Both the position numbers and the translations under genes were made by a program. Shown here in pieces: positions 54,280 to 62,662 of a stretch of DNA of 64,000 nt. This DNA comes from Dysgonomonas gadei ATCC BAA-286. Lineage in GTDB: Bacteria; Bacteroidota; Bacteroidia; Bacteroidales; Dysgonomonadaceae. The notes under the pieces are model-generated. The model saw nothing but the letters and a program-made list of their open reading frames with translations. It made no database searches and had not been told where the DNA came from. How positions within the stretch are numbered: the first letter of the stretch is position 1; the number at the start of each line of letters is the position of its first letter. The DNA lies in assembly GCF_000213555.1 (NCBI RefSeq), contig NZ_GL891995.1, positions 1-64,000 of the forward strand, given 5' to 3'.

Positions 54280-54864
54280 TTAGTTATTCATATTACTGAA
54301 TGGTTCTACGACCAATATATCCCCTTCTATGCCGATAATTTTCACCAATGATCCGCTTTTTAGCGCTTCGCCGGCTGTTGTAACGGCATATAATTCACGG
54401 GAAGAACCTTTTACACTGACAAATATTTTTCCTCTTCCACTTTTTGATGCGGGAATATTCATATATACGTCTGCGGTTTTTCCTATTGTGTCTTCCATCT
54501 TGAATGTGTTATCTTCGGATAGTTTCCATATAAAACGCATTATAACAAAGAAAAGCAATATGAACACACTTCCTACCAAAAAGGATACTATGCCCACTAC
54601 GAACTTGCTTTCGAATGCATTGTATAATACCGCGCCTGTCCATCCGAATCCTAAAAGGAAATTGATCAGATTACGGAGAGAGAATAACTGAAAAGGAGCA
54701 TCTGCACTATCCAGATTGCCGTCAAAGTCAGCATCTACTCCTGTATCGGAATCGGCACCGATAAAAGTCATAATGGTCTGGATTATAAATATAACGCTAG
54801 CTCCTATAGCTACATACCAATAAAACTGTTGTGTAGCATCCATACTTGAAAAAAACTCTTTCAT
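54280..54864 (-). CDS. NfeD/YuaF-like membrane protein, flotillin partner
   Basis: 194 residues: hydrophobic helices near 14-34, 66-84 and 87-110, then a small OB-fold domain (about 125-190) with MEDTIGKTADVYMNIPASKSG, GKIFVSVKG, and LKSGSLVKIIGIEGDILVVEPF. NfeD-type OB domains work with SPFH proteins. It is the first gene of the leftward pair with flotillin. No NfeD protease domain is present (short form). Confidence 0.85.
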   Translation of the reverse strand: MKEFFSSMDATQQFYWYVAIGASVIFIIQTIMTFIGADSDTGVDADFDGNLDSADAPFQLFSLRNLINFLLGFGWTGAVLYNAFESKFVVGIVSFLVGSVFILLFFVIMRFIWKLSEDNTFKMEDTIGKTADVYMNIPASKSGRGKIFVSVKGSSRELYAVTTAGEALKSGSLVKIIGIEGDILVVEPFSNMNN

Positions 54865-55065
54865 GGCAGTTCTTTGTTAATAGTTTATTTTCGCTTTTTT
54901 AGCTTAATACAAAAATAAGATTTTTTCCGAAATATACAATAGTATTGAAAGGTAATGAAATAAAAATATTTCAGAAAGTTTGCTTTTTTAGATATTAATG
55001 CGAATCAGTAGTTGAGATTTAACGTTGAACTCTTTTAAACATTTTTTCTACGCGGAATTGAAAAT

Positions 55066-55489
55066 TCCTTGTATCACTTTTGGCCAAAGCCCCAAAAGTA
55101 ATCAAAAGCTCTTTAGCGCCCGCTTCAAAGGCCGACCCGTAACGGAAAAAAAGACGAAACGGAAAAACTCGCTGGAAAGATCGTATAACCCAAATTAGTG
55201 GATAAGCTCAAACACGTTTCCGTTTTTTTCGTCTTTTAATCCTACGGGTACCCCGTCCATGAAGCTAACGGCGCGGGCTGACGCTCGACAGGAGGGAAAG
55301 CCCCTACACCTGATATGCGCAAGCCTTGTCATGCGTCAGCCCCTGCGCATTAGTGACGCAGCCGGCTTAGAAAGGGACTGGGCGATAGCCCGTTTGTCAC
55401 TTTCAGCCGGCAAAACGGTTGTGGGGCGCCGAGGAACGGAGCGCTAGCCTTTTGCTTACTTTTGGGCAATGCCAAAAGTGAGGACAAGC
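55066..55489. mobile_element. GC-rich intergenic element with ~50-bp inverted ends (MITE-like or structured RNA)
   Basis: Left end (55066 onward) and right end (to about 55489) are inverted copies; the cores TCACTTTTGGC...AAAAGTAA at 55074-55101 and its complement at 55456-55481 match nearly throughout, and the similarity runs on through CAAAAG and AGCGC segments. The inside (about 55240-55440) is much richer in G+C than its surroundings and folds: GGGCTGACGC/GCGTCAGCCC and GCCGGCT/AGCCGGC enclosing GGGC-GATA-GCCC. No convincing ORF; the 62-codon frame inside lacks support. It may be a non-autonomous mobile element or an RNA. The rest of 54865-55634 shows nothing else. Confidence 0.6.
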
Positions 55490-55634
55490 CCGGGAGGGCG
55501 CGGCAGTAATGAGATAAGGTTGCAAGTTGCAAACAGGGGTAGGATTTATGTGTAAAATAATCCAACGTTAAAACTCAACGGCTGATTCTATTATTTAAAT
55601 AAAGAAATCTCTCGCAAAAGATGTAAAACGCTTT

Positions 55635-56480
55635 TCAATGATTATGTGTGTTTATATTTTCCCATCCTATTATTGCAGCCTTACGGCCGCTGTCCCAGTG
55701 ATACTGACCGAATGCTCCCGAAGATAGTATTACCCGGTGGCATGGAATAAGGTAAGCTATGGGATTGTCCCCTACAGCCGATCCTACAGCTCTGCTTGCC
55801 CTGGGATTGCCTGTTTGTCTGGCAATATCGCTATAGGTTAATAGTTTACCCATTGGTATTTTCAGTAGGGACTCCCATACTTTGAGCTGAAAATCGGTAC
55901 CTTTCACATGTAGTTTTATTTGTTCCGGTTGTAGCCAGTTTTGTCTGAATATATAGAGTGCGCTTTGTTGATTGTTGTCTGTCAGTTGCTTATAGCTTGC
56001 GTTCGGAAATATTCTTTGTAGTTCTTCCAGTGCGATCGTTTCATTATCAGAAAAAGCCATATAGCAGATACCTTTCGCAGTAGATGCTATCAGAATCTCG
56101 CCGAAGGGTGTTTCTGCAAAACTGTAGTTGATAGTCAGGTTTTCTCCACCGTTTTTATATTCTCCGGGCGTCATCCCTTCTATTTTTACAAACAGGTCAT
56201 GTAAGCGTCCGGTACCCGATAGTCCGACTTCAAAAGCAGCATCGAAAAGCGTGGCACGACTCTCTTTGAGTATCTTCTTGGCATTTTCGAGGCTGATGTA
56301 TTGGAGAAACTTTTTAGGGCTTACTCCCGCCCATTCGGTAAACATACGTTGAAGATGGTAAGGGCTAAGCGCAACATGGGCAGCAACATCGTCTAAGCCG
56401 GGTTGTGATCTGTAATTATCATTTATATATCCGATAGCATCTTTGATGCGGTCGAAGTCTATATTGTTTTGCTGGTTCAT
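55635..56480 (-). CDS. AraC-type regulator fused to O6-methylguanine-DNA methyltransferase (Ada-like)
   Basis: 281 residues from ATG 56480 (MNQQNNIDFDRIKDAIG); a TTG three codons upstream was rejected. Residues about 10-105 are an AraC HTH pair (LDDVAAHVALSPYHLQRMFTEW, FDAAFEVGLSGTGRLHDLF), then an MGMT domain with RAVGSAVGDNPIAYLIPCHRV: the Cys in PCHRV accepts the alkyl group. The Cys-rich Ada zinc domain that senses methylphosphotriesters is absent, so it repairs DNA and may regulate, but without that switch. Monocistronic as far as visible. Confidence 0.9.
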   Translation of the reverse strand: MNQQNNIDFDRIKDAIGYINDNYRSQPGLDDVAAHVALSPYHLQRMFTEWAGVSPKKFLQYISLENAKKILKESRATLFDAAFEVGLSGTGRLHDLFVKIEGMTPGEYKNGGENLTINYSFAETPFGEILIASTAKGICYMAFSDNETIALEELQRIFPNASYKQLTDNNQQSALYIFRQNWLQPEQIKLHVKGTDFQLKVWESLLKIPMGKLLTYSDIARQTGNPRASRAVGSAVGDNPIAYLIPCHRVILSSGAFGQYHWDSGRKAAIIGWENINTHNH

Positions 56481-56489
56481 AAGAAACAA

Positions 56490-57432
56490 ATTTAAATATT
56501 ATAAAGCGAAGTTAGGGTAGGGGAATTAGAAAATAAACCCGATTCTTGCGGAAAATAATTATCTATATGTGTATGATAGCTTTTAGCCGTTAGTTGATAG
56601 CTGTCAGCTCTTTGACGTAATTAATTAGCAAACGCAATGCGGCAAGTTGCTTTCTGATTTGCCGTCATGTACTGAGAAAAGCTGTAACTTTTGTTACCTT
56701 TTCAAAGTAGTAAGTATTGAGTAATAAGTTGAAAGTTATATGAGATACGAGCAGACAACTATTCACTGACGAGATGCTTCACACTGTTCAGCATGACAAG
56801 CTAATTATTAATTATTCATTCTTAATTGCTTTCCGTGTTACCTTTGTTACTTTTTGAAAAAACTGTAGGGGCGGTATATCTTGTAACAAAGTTGTCAGAT
56901 GTGTCAGGTTTTAACTAAACATGGTTAATATGGTTAATAACGTAAACAAGATAATAAATTACGAGTTTTGTCGCTTCGCACCACTAACGGCTAAAAGCTA
57001 TCAGCTAATAGCTGAAATATCTGTTACTTCTGTTACCTTTTAACTATATTGTGTAAATGTCACTTAATTTAATGAGGTGTTTGAAGGAGTTGTTGTTAAA
57101 ATTAGATTGAAAAATGGTAGGAAGGTGTTACATGTGTTACCTTTTTGAATTGAAAAATAGAGAATGGAAAACTGAAAATGTAGAGCAAGATGTATAAAGA
57201 GAATTTTATTGTTAACTGATAACTGTTGACTGCTAACTGATATATCTGTTATTTTTTGTTACCTTTTATATCTTATGTCCGTTGTTTGCTTATTTCTGAT
57301 TACTGTTTACTAAAATATATTTTGTATTTTTGACGGACTTTTTTTGAACGTTTCAAAAAGCAATATCAGAAGCAACATTTATTTTGATTGTGTTGAGTGC
57401 AAATAAAATAAAAAAATATAAACTATCATATA
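56490..57432 (+). repeat. Intergenic region with five dispersed TGTTACC repeats before pheT
   Basis: Copies related to TGTTACCTTTGTTACCTTTT lie at 56683-56702, 56836-56855, 57022-57041, 57126-57145 and 57247-57267, all on the plus strand. Between them are degenerate AGCTATCAGCTAATAGCTGA- and GTTAACTGATAACTG-type segments. No gene is seen. The nearest copy is 166 bp before the pheT ATG. Confidence 0.6.
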
Positions 57433-59898
57433 ATGAATATTTCGTACAATTGGTTGAAAGATTACCTTGATTTCGATTTAACTCCGGAGGAAACATCCGC
57501 TGCCCTTACATCTTTGGGTTTGGAAACAGGCGGTGTGGAAGAAGTAGAAACTGTCAAAGGCGGGCTGGAAGGCCTTGTTATCGGTGAAGTGCTTACTTGC
57601 ATAGATCACCCCGATTCCGACCACCTGCATGTAACCACCGTTAACGTGGGACAGGAGGAACCGTTGCAGATTGTTTGCGGAGCACCGAATGTAGCTGTCG
57701 GGCAGAAAGTAGTAGTTGCCCTTGTGGGTACTAAACTGTATCAGGGAGAAGAATCGTTTACAATCAAGAAATCCAAAATCAGGGGAACGGAATCTTTCGG
57801 GATGATATGTGCCGAAGATGAAATCGGGATCGGTACCAGCCACGCGGGAATCATTGTGCTGCCAGTCGATGCGAAGGTAGGAATGCCGGCTAAAGAATAT
57901 TACAATATCAAAAGTGATTATATTCTCGAAGTAGATATTACGCCTAACCGTATAGACGGAGCGTCACATTACGGTGTAGCCCGCGATCTGGAAGCCTATT
58001 TGCGTCAGAATAAACTGAAAGGGGCGCTCACATTGCCATCTGTGGATGACTTCAAGATAGATGAACCGACGGGTGCAATTACTGTAAGGGTAGAAAACAC
58101 GGAGGCTTGCCCGCGTTATGCAGGACTTACGATCCGGGGTGTGAAAGTAACCGAAAGTCCCGAATGGCTGAAAGAAAAGCTTACACTTATCGGTCAGCGG
58201 CCTATTAATAATGTGGTGGATATCACCAACTATGTGTTGCATAGCATGGGGCATCCCCTTCATGCTTTCGATGTGGCTCATATCACAGGCGGAGAAGTAA
58301 TTGTGAGGACATTACCCGAAGGTACCAAATTCGTTACGCTCGATGAAGTGGAGCGTACCCTTAGCGACAGGGACCTGATGATATGCAATGATAAAGAGGG
58401 TATGTGTATCGGAGGTGTATTTGGAGGAATGAAATCGGGGGTGACTGAAAGTACAACAGAGGTGTTTCTGGAATCAGCTTATTTTAATCCTACATGGATA
58501 CGCAAAACAGCGCGCCGCCATGGACTGAATACGGATGCGTCTTTCCATTTCGAGCGCGGCTGCGATCCGAATGATACCATTTACGTGTTGAAATATGCCG
58601 CAATGCTGATAAAGGAGATTGCAGGAGGAAAGATTACAGGAGATATTCAGGATGTATATCCTGATCCTGTGGCGAAGCCGATTGTAAAATTATCATACGA
58701 GAAGGTGAATTCGCTTATAGGTAAGGCTATAGACAAGCAAACAGTGAGGTCTATCCTGAATAATCTGGAGATGGTTATCACAGAAGAAAGCGATGATATG
58801 CTCACTATCGAGATACCGACATACCGTGTAGATGTGTTGCGCGACGTGGACGTGATAGAAGACATACTGCGTGTATATGGCTATAATAATATAGAAATAG
58901 GCGATAACCTGAAATCGAACCTGTCATACGAAACTCCTACCGATAAGGGATATGATCTTCAGAATCTGGTTTCGGAGCAATTGACAGGAAGCGGATTCAA
59001 TGAGATAATGAACAACTCGCTCACAAAAGAGGCTTACTATACCGATTCAGTGGTGTATCCTGCTTCTAAGTGTGTGTATCTGCTTAATCCACTGAGTACC
59101 GACCTGAATGTTATGCGCCAGACACTTATTTACGGAGGATTGGAGAGTATCGCTTATAACCGTAACCGGCAGAATCCCGATATCCGCTTCTACGAATTCG
59201 GCAATTGTTATTTCTATGATGCTGATAAGAAAACGGAAGGCGAAACACTGAAGGAATACAGCGAGGAATATCATTTGGGTATATGGCTCAGCGGAAGCAG
59301 TATAGATAATAGCTGGACGTCGGCTAATGAAAAATCGTCTGTTTTCCAGTTGAAGGCCTATGTGGAAAATATACTTACCCGTCTGGGGATACCTGTCTCT
59401 AAATATGATTATGAGCAGTTTTCTAATGAGATATTCAGCACGGCTATAGCTATCCAGGCAAAGGGCAAAGGGAAATCATTGGGTGTATTAGGTATCGTAA
59501 ACAAAAAGCTGCTTAAAGCGCAGGATATAAGTACCGAAGTATATTTCGCAGAGCTCAATTGGGATGCGCTGATGAAAGAGATAAGAAAGAATGTGATCAC
59601 ATATTCTGAAATGTCGAAATTCCCGGCTGTGAAAAGGGATTTGGCTTTGCTATTGGATGAAGCTGTATTGTTCGATCAGATAGAAAAAATAGCATATAAG
59701 GCGGAACGCAAGTTGCTGAAAGAAGTAAGACTGTTCGATGTATATGAGGGTAAGAATCTGCCTGAAGGCAAGAAGTCATATGCTGTGAAGTTTGTATTGC
59801 AGGATGATGAAAAGACGCTTAACGACAAGCAGATAGATGCCATTATGCAGAAGATACAGAAGTCGCTGGAGAGTGAACTCGGTGCACAATTGAGATAA
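57433..59898 (+). CDS. pheT: Phenylalanine--tRNA ligase beta subunit
   Basis: 821 residues, normal length. N-terminal MNISYNWLKDYLDFDL, EMAP/tRNA-binding domain with HPDSDHLHVTTVN (near 59) and GAPNVAVGQKVVVA, B3/B4 editing domain with RRHGLNTDASFHFERGCDP (near 360), B5, and the C-terminal FDX-ACB anticodon domain (LFDVYEGKNLPEGKKSYAV). It pairs with PheS (not in the window) to charge tRNA-Phe. A strong bidirectional terminator follows. Confidence 0.96.
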   Translation: MNISYNWLKDYLDFDLTPEETSAALTSLGLETGGVEEVETVKGGLEGLVIGEVLTCIDHPDSDHLHVTTVNVGQEEPLQIVCGAPNVAVGQKVVVALVGTKLYQGEESFTIKKSKIRGTESFGMICAEDEIGIGTSHAGIIVLPVDAKVGMPAKEYYNIKSDYILEVDITPNRIDGASHYGVARDLEAYLRQNKLKGALTLPSVDDFKIDEPTGAITVRVENTEACPRYAGLTIRGVKVTESPEWLKEKLTLIGQRPINNVVDITNYVLHSMGHPLHAFDVAHITGGEVIVRTLPEGTKFVTLDEVERTLSDRDLMICNDKEGMCIGGVFGGMKSGVTESTTEVFLESAYFNPTWIRKTARRHGLNTDASFHFERGCDPNDTIYVLKYAAMLIKEIAGGKITGDIQDVYPDPVAKPIVKLSYEKVNSLIGKAIDKQTVRSILNNLEMVITEESDDMLTIEIPTYRVDVLRDVDVIEDILRVYGYNNIEIGDNLKSNLSYETPTDKGYDLQNLVSEQLTGSGFNEIMNNSLTKEAYYTDSVVYPASKCVYLLNPLSTDLNVMRQTLIYGGLESIAYNRNRQNPDIRFYEFGNCYFYDADKKTEGETLKEYSEEYHLGIWLSGSSIDNSWTSANEKSSVFQLKAYVENILTRLGIPVSKYDYEQFSNEIFSTAIAIQAKGKGKSLGVLGIVNKKLLKAQDISTEVYFAELNWDALMKEIRKNVITYSEMSKFPAVKRDLALLLDEAVLFDQIEKIAYKAERKLLKEVRLFDVYEGKNLPEGKKSYAVKFVLQDDEKTLNDKQIDAIMQKIQKSLESELGAQLR

Positions 59899-59921
59899 GG
59901 TTCGCAAAAAGGACAGATATA

Positions 59922-59956
59922 AAAAAGCGATAAGATATTGATCCTTATCGCTTTTT
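59922..59956. terminator. Bidirectional terminator
   Basis: AAAAAGCGATAAG (59922-59934) and CTTATCGCTTTTT (59944-59956) are perfect 13-bp arms around 9 bases, between convergent pheT and the HMA gene. Confidence 0.9.
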
Positions 59957-59972
59957 GTATTGATTTTACAAC

Positions 59973-60254
59973 TCATTTACAACAGTCGGACAGTTCATCA
60001 TGCTTTACCTTGTCGGCTTTGTTCTTGTCGGTATCATGTCCTACCTTTGCAATAGCTTCACTAATCTCTCCGATATTTGTTTTCTCAGGATTAAAGCCTA
60101 TTTGCAGTTTGCCATTCTGTACGTTCCATGTTGCGGAAAATACGCCGTTTACTGATAAAGCCGCGTTTTCTATCCGTTGTTTGCATATCTCACAATTACC
60201 TTGAACTGTAAGTGTTGCGTATTTTAGATTATTGTATATAATATCCATATCCAT
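59973..60254 (-). CDS. HMA-domain heavy-metal-binding protein
   Basis: 93 residues: YATLTVQGNCEICKQRIENAALSVNGVFSATWNVQNGKLQIGF is the ferredoxin-like HMA fold with metal motif GNCEIC (normally GMxCxxC; here Asn replaces the usual Met/His and one residue spacing is kept). The C-terminal tail ends in DCCK, giving two more Cys. No signal peptide, so a cytoplasmic copper or zinc carrier is likely. No P-type ATPase is adjacent. It stands alone between two terminator regions. Confidence 0.75.
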   Translation of the reverse strand: MDMDIIYNNLKYATLTVQGNCEICKQRIENAALSVNGVFSATWNVQNGKLQIGFNPEKTNIGEISEAIAKVGHDTDKNKADKVKHDELSDCCK

Positions 60255-60577
60255 AGATTTTTAAAGGTTGATAATAATGGGGATATAGATTTATGGAATT
60301 CTATATATCTTAAAACAAAGATGATATATATTAGTTTTGGTATAGGGCTGTTTTTAATAATGATTATACAAACCGGATAATAACTGTGATTTTTTGTGAT
60401 GAAATTCTCCGGGATTGAAACTGATTGTTAATTATAAATCTGGTAACTATTATATATTGAAAAGAGGTAAAAGAAAATCCTTATTCGCGATGATGAATAA
60501 ATGATCCTTATTCCAAATCTCCGATATTTTTTATACTTTTGCCTTCCAAAAGAATAAACGATTGATATTATAATATT
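60255..60577. other. Intergenic region with one promoter box
   Basis: 323 AT-rich bases. The only signal I support is TACTTTTG at 60534-60541, a -7 box 36 bp before the next ATG; no -33 element is clear. Confidence 0.4.
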
Positions 60578-61306
60578 ATGGGAAGAGCGTTCGAATACCG
60601 CAAAGCGACAAAGATGAAACGTTGGGGCAATATGGCCCGTGTGTTCACTAAACTAGGGAGGCAAATAACAATAGCAGTAAAAGAGGGTGGTCCCGAGCCC
60701 GATACCAATCCCCGTCTTCGTGTGTTGATGCAACAAGTGAAGAAGGAGAATATGCCAAAGGAAAACGTAGAACGTGCCATCAAAAAAGCAATATCGAAAG
60801 ATGAAGCCGATTATAAGGAGGTTGTATATGAAGGATACGGTCCGTTTGGTATTGCTATCGTGGTAGAGACTGCAACCGATAATCCTACACGTACTGTCGC
60901 GAATGTGCGCAGCTACTTTAATAAGCATAATGGTTCGCTGGGGACTTCGGGAAGTCTTGAATTCCTGTTCGACCATAAATGTGTGTTTAAGATCGGAGCA
61001 AAGGAAGGTGTTTCATTGGAGGATCTGGAACTGGAACTAATCGACTATGGCGTTGATGAAGTGGAACATGACGGTGATGATATAATACTCTACGGAGAGT
61101 TTAAGTCGTACTCCGAAATACAGAAATATCTCGAAGAAAACGGATTTGAAATACATAGCGCCGAGTTTGAGCGCATCCCGAATGATCTGAAAGAACTGAC
61201 AAAGGAACAGCAGGAACAAATACAAAAGTTACTGGATAAATTCGAAGATGATGATGATGTTCAAAATGTATTCCATAATATGAAAGAAGATTTCGAAGAA
61301 GAGTGA
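60578..61306 (+). CDS. YebC/PmpR-family regulator
   Basis: 242 residues. Begins MGRAFEYRKATKMKRWGNMARVFTKLGRQI, then NPRLRVLMQQVKKENMPKENVERAIKK and YEGYGPFGIAIVVETATDNPTRTVANVRSYFNKHNGSLG, the full YebC/TACO1 pattern (three domains). Members act as transcription factors or, in TACO1 and recent bacterial work, relieve ribosome stalling. The tail is acidic (FEDDDDVQNVFHNMKEDFEEE). A hairpin terminator follows. Confidence 0.9.
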   Translation: MGRAFEYRKATKMKRWGNMARVFTKLGRQITIAVKEGGPEPDTNPRLRVLMQQVKKENMPKENVERAIKKAISKDEADYKEVVYEGYGPFGIAIVVETATDNPTRTVANVRSYFNKHNGSLGTSGSLEFLFDHKCVFKIGAKEGVSLEDLELELIDYGVDEVEHDGDDIILYGEFKSYSEIQKYLEENGFEIHSAEFERIPNDLKELTKEQQEQIQKLLDKFEDDDDVQNVFHNMKEDFEEE

Positions 61307-61331
61307 CTCTGCTTTGATATACCATATAAGG

Positions 61332-61362
61332 AACTGCAAGACACCACTCTTGCAGTTTTTTT
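61332..61362 (+). terminator. Intrinsic terminator after the YebC-family gene
   Basis: AACTGCAAGA (61332-61341) and TCTTGCAGTT (61348-61357) form a perfect 10-bp stem with a 6-base loop followed by TTTTT. Confidence 0.9.
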
Positions 61363-61364
61363 AT

Positions 61365-61372
61365 TACATTTG
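61365..61372 (+). promoter_or_regulatory. -7 box before the DUF5103 gene
   Basis: TACATTTG fits TAnnTTTG, directly after the terminator and 22 bp before ATG 61395. Confidence 0.5.
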
Positions 61373-61394
61373 CCAATATAAAAAAGATAAGGCG

Positions 61395-62651
61395 ATGATG
61401 AGATACAAGCTTATAGCGGCACTTCTGCTCGTTTGCGGTATACTTTCAGCACAGGCATACCGGACGCAGGCCCTTTCTGACGAAATATATACAATACAGG
61501 CAAACCTGAACGAAATATGGGGTCAGAATCCCGTGGCTAGATTGAATAGTGATGATAATATCAATATCAGTTTTGACCGCTTGTCGGATAATTCCTTCAA
61601 TCGACTGCGATATCGCATCATACATTGCGATGCTTATTGGTTAAAAAGTAAAGGTATATCAGAAATCGATTATCTGAACGGATTTAATGACAATCCTATA
61701 GATGATTATGCTCCATCGGTCAACACCACAGTCGAATATACACATTTCAATCTGGATATACCAAACAGGGATGTGAGCCTGAAAATATCGGGAAATTATG
61801 TTGTCGAAGTATATGAGGATGGAGAACCGGATGTAGTGTTACTTACAGCATGTTTCTCGGTGGTAGACCCGGCTATAAGTATTGCCGCTACGGTTTCTTC
61901 CAATACAGACATAGACTTTAATAAAAGTCATCAGCAGGTATCTTTCACTATTCATCATCAGGGTATGAATATCCGAGATCCCTTTACCGAAATAATGGTG
62001 TTTGTACAACAAAACAACAGATTGGATAATGAAAAACGGAAATTGAAGCCGACATATATAAATCCTAATAAACTGATATATGAACACAACAGAGACCTTA
62101 TATTTCAGGCAGGTAATGAATATCGCCGCTTCGAGACATCAAGCTACAGGTATAATGGTATGAATGTTGCTCACATCAGATATGTCCGTCCGGGTTATGA
62201 GATGGATGTTGAAACGGATAAGGTACGTGCCGGACGTTCTTATAGCTACGATCAGGATCAGAACGGTCGCTTCTTTATAAGGAATAATGACAGTGAATAT
62301 CCTGAAACAGAGGCTGATTATTTTACTACCAATTTTACATTGGCTGTGGATGACCCTTTGTTGGAAAGTATATACATAAACGGAAATTTTACCGATAATA
62401 CCTTTACCGACAAATACAAGATGAAATATGATAACAATGAGAAGGTATACCGCCTCTCCTTGTTATTGAAACAGGGTATGTATAATTATCTCTATCTTAC
62501 AAAAGACGGAAACAATTTTGTTACTACTAATATCGAAGGTAATTATTTTGATACTGAGAATGAATATTCTATTTATGTTTACTATCGTCCCACAGGCCAG
62601 CGTTACGATAGCCTGATAGGTGTGCAGAGTATACAGTCGCGGGCGAAGTAG
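61395..62651 (+). CDS. DUF5103 exported protein
   Basis: 418 residues from ATG 61395 (MMRYKLIAALLLVCGILSAQA, a signal peptide); the open frame runs back to 61314 across the terminator and was rejected. Segments typical of DUF5103: LRYRIIHCDAYW, SEIDYLNGFNDNPIDDYAPSVNT, HFNLDIP, LKISGNYVVEVYED, FRRFETSSYRYNG-like YRRFETSS, and a C-terminal YVYYRPTGQRYDSLIGV. Widespread in Bacteroidota and of unknown function; homologues have been connected with type IX secretion only by co-occurrence. Probably periplasmic or surface exposed. Confidence 0.8.
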   Translation: MMRYKLIAALLLVCGILSAQAYRTQALSDEIYTIQANLNEIWGQNPVARLNSDDNINISFDRLSDNSFNRLRYRIIHCDAYWLKSKGISEIDYLNGFNDNPIDDYAPSVNTTVEYTHFNLDIPNRDVSLKISGNYVVEVYEDGEPDVVLLTACFSVVDPAISIAATVSSNTDIDFNKSHQQVSFTIHHQGMNIRDPFTEIMVFVQQNNRLDNEKRKLKPTYINPNKLIYEHNRDLIFQAGNEYRRFETSSYRYNGMNVAHIRYVRPGYEMDVETDKVRAGRSYSYDQDQNGRFFIRNNDSEYPETEADYFTTNFTLAVDDPLLESIYINGNFTDNTFTDKYKMKYDNNEKVYRLSLLLKQGMYNYLYLTKDGNNFVTTNIEGNYFDTENEYSIYVYYRPTGQRYDSLIGVQSIQSRAK

Positions 62652-62662
62652 GAGTTAGGAGT

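Noticed and set aside
55259..55447. 62-codon ORF inside the GC-rich element
   Set aside because: No domain, no ribosome-binding signal, and the DNA is dominated by hairpin structure.
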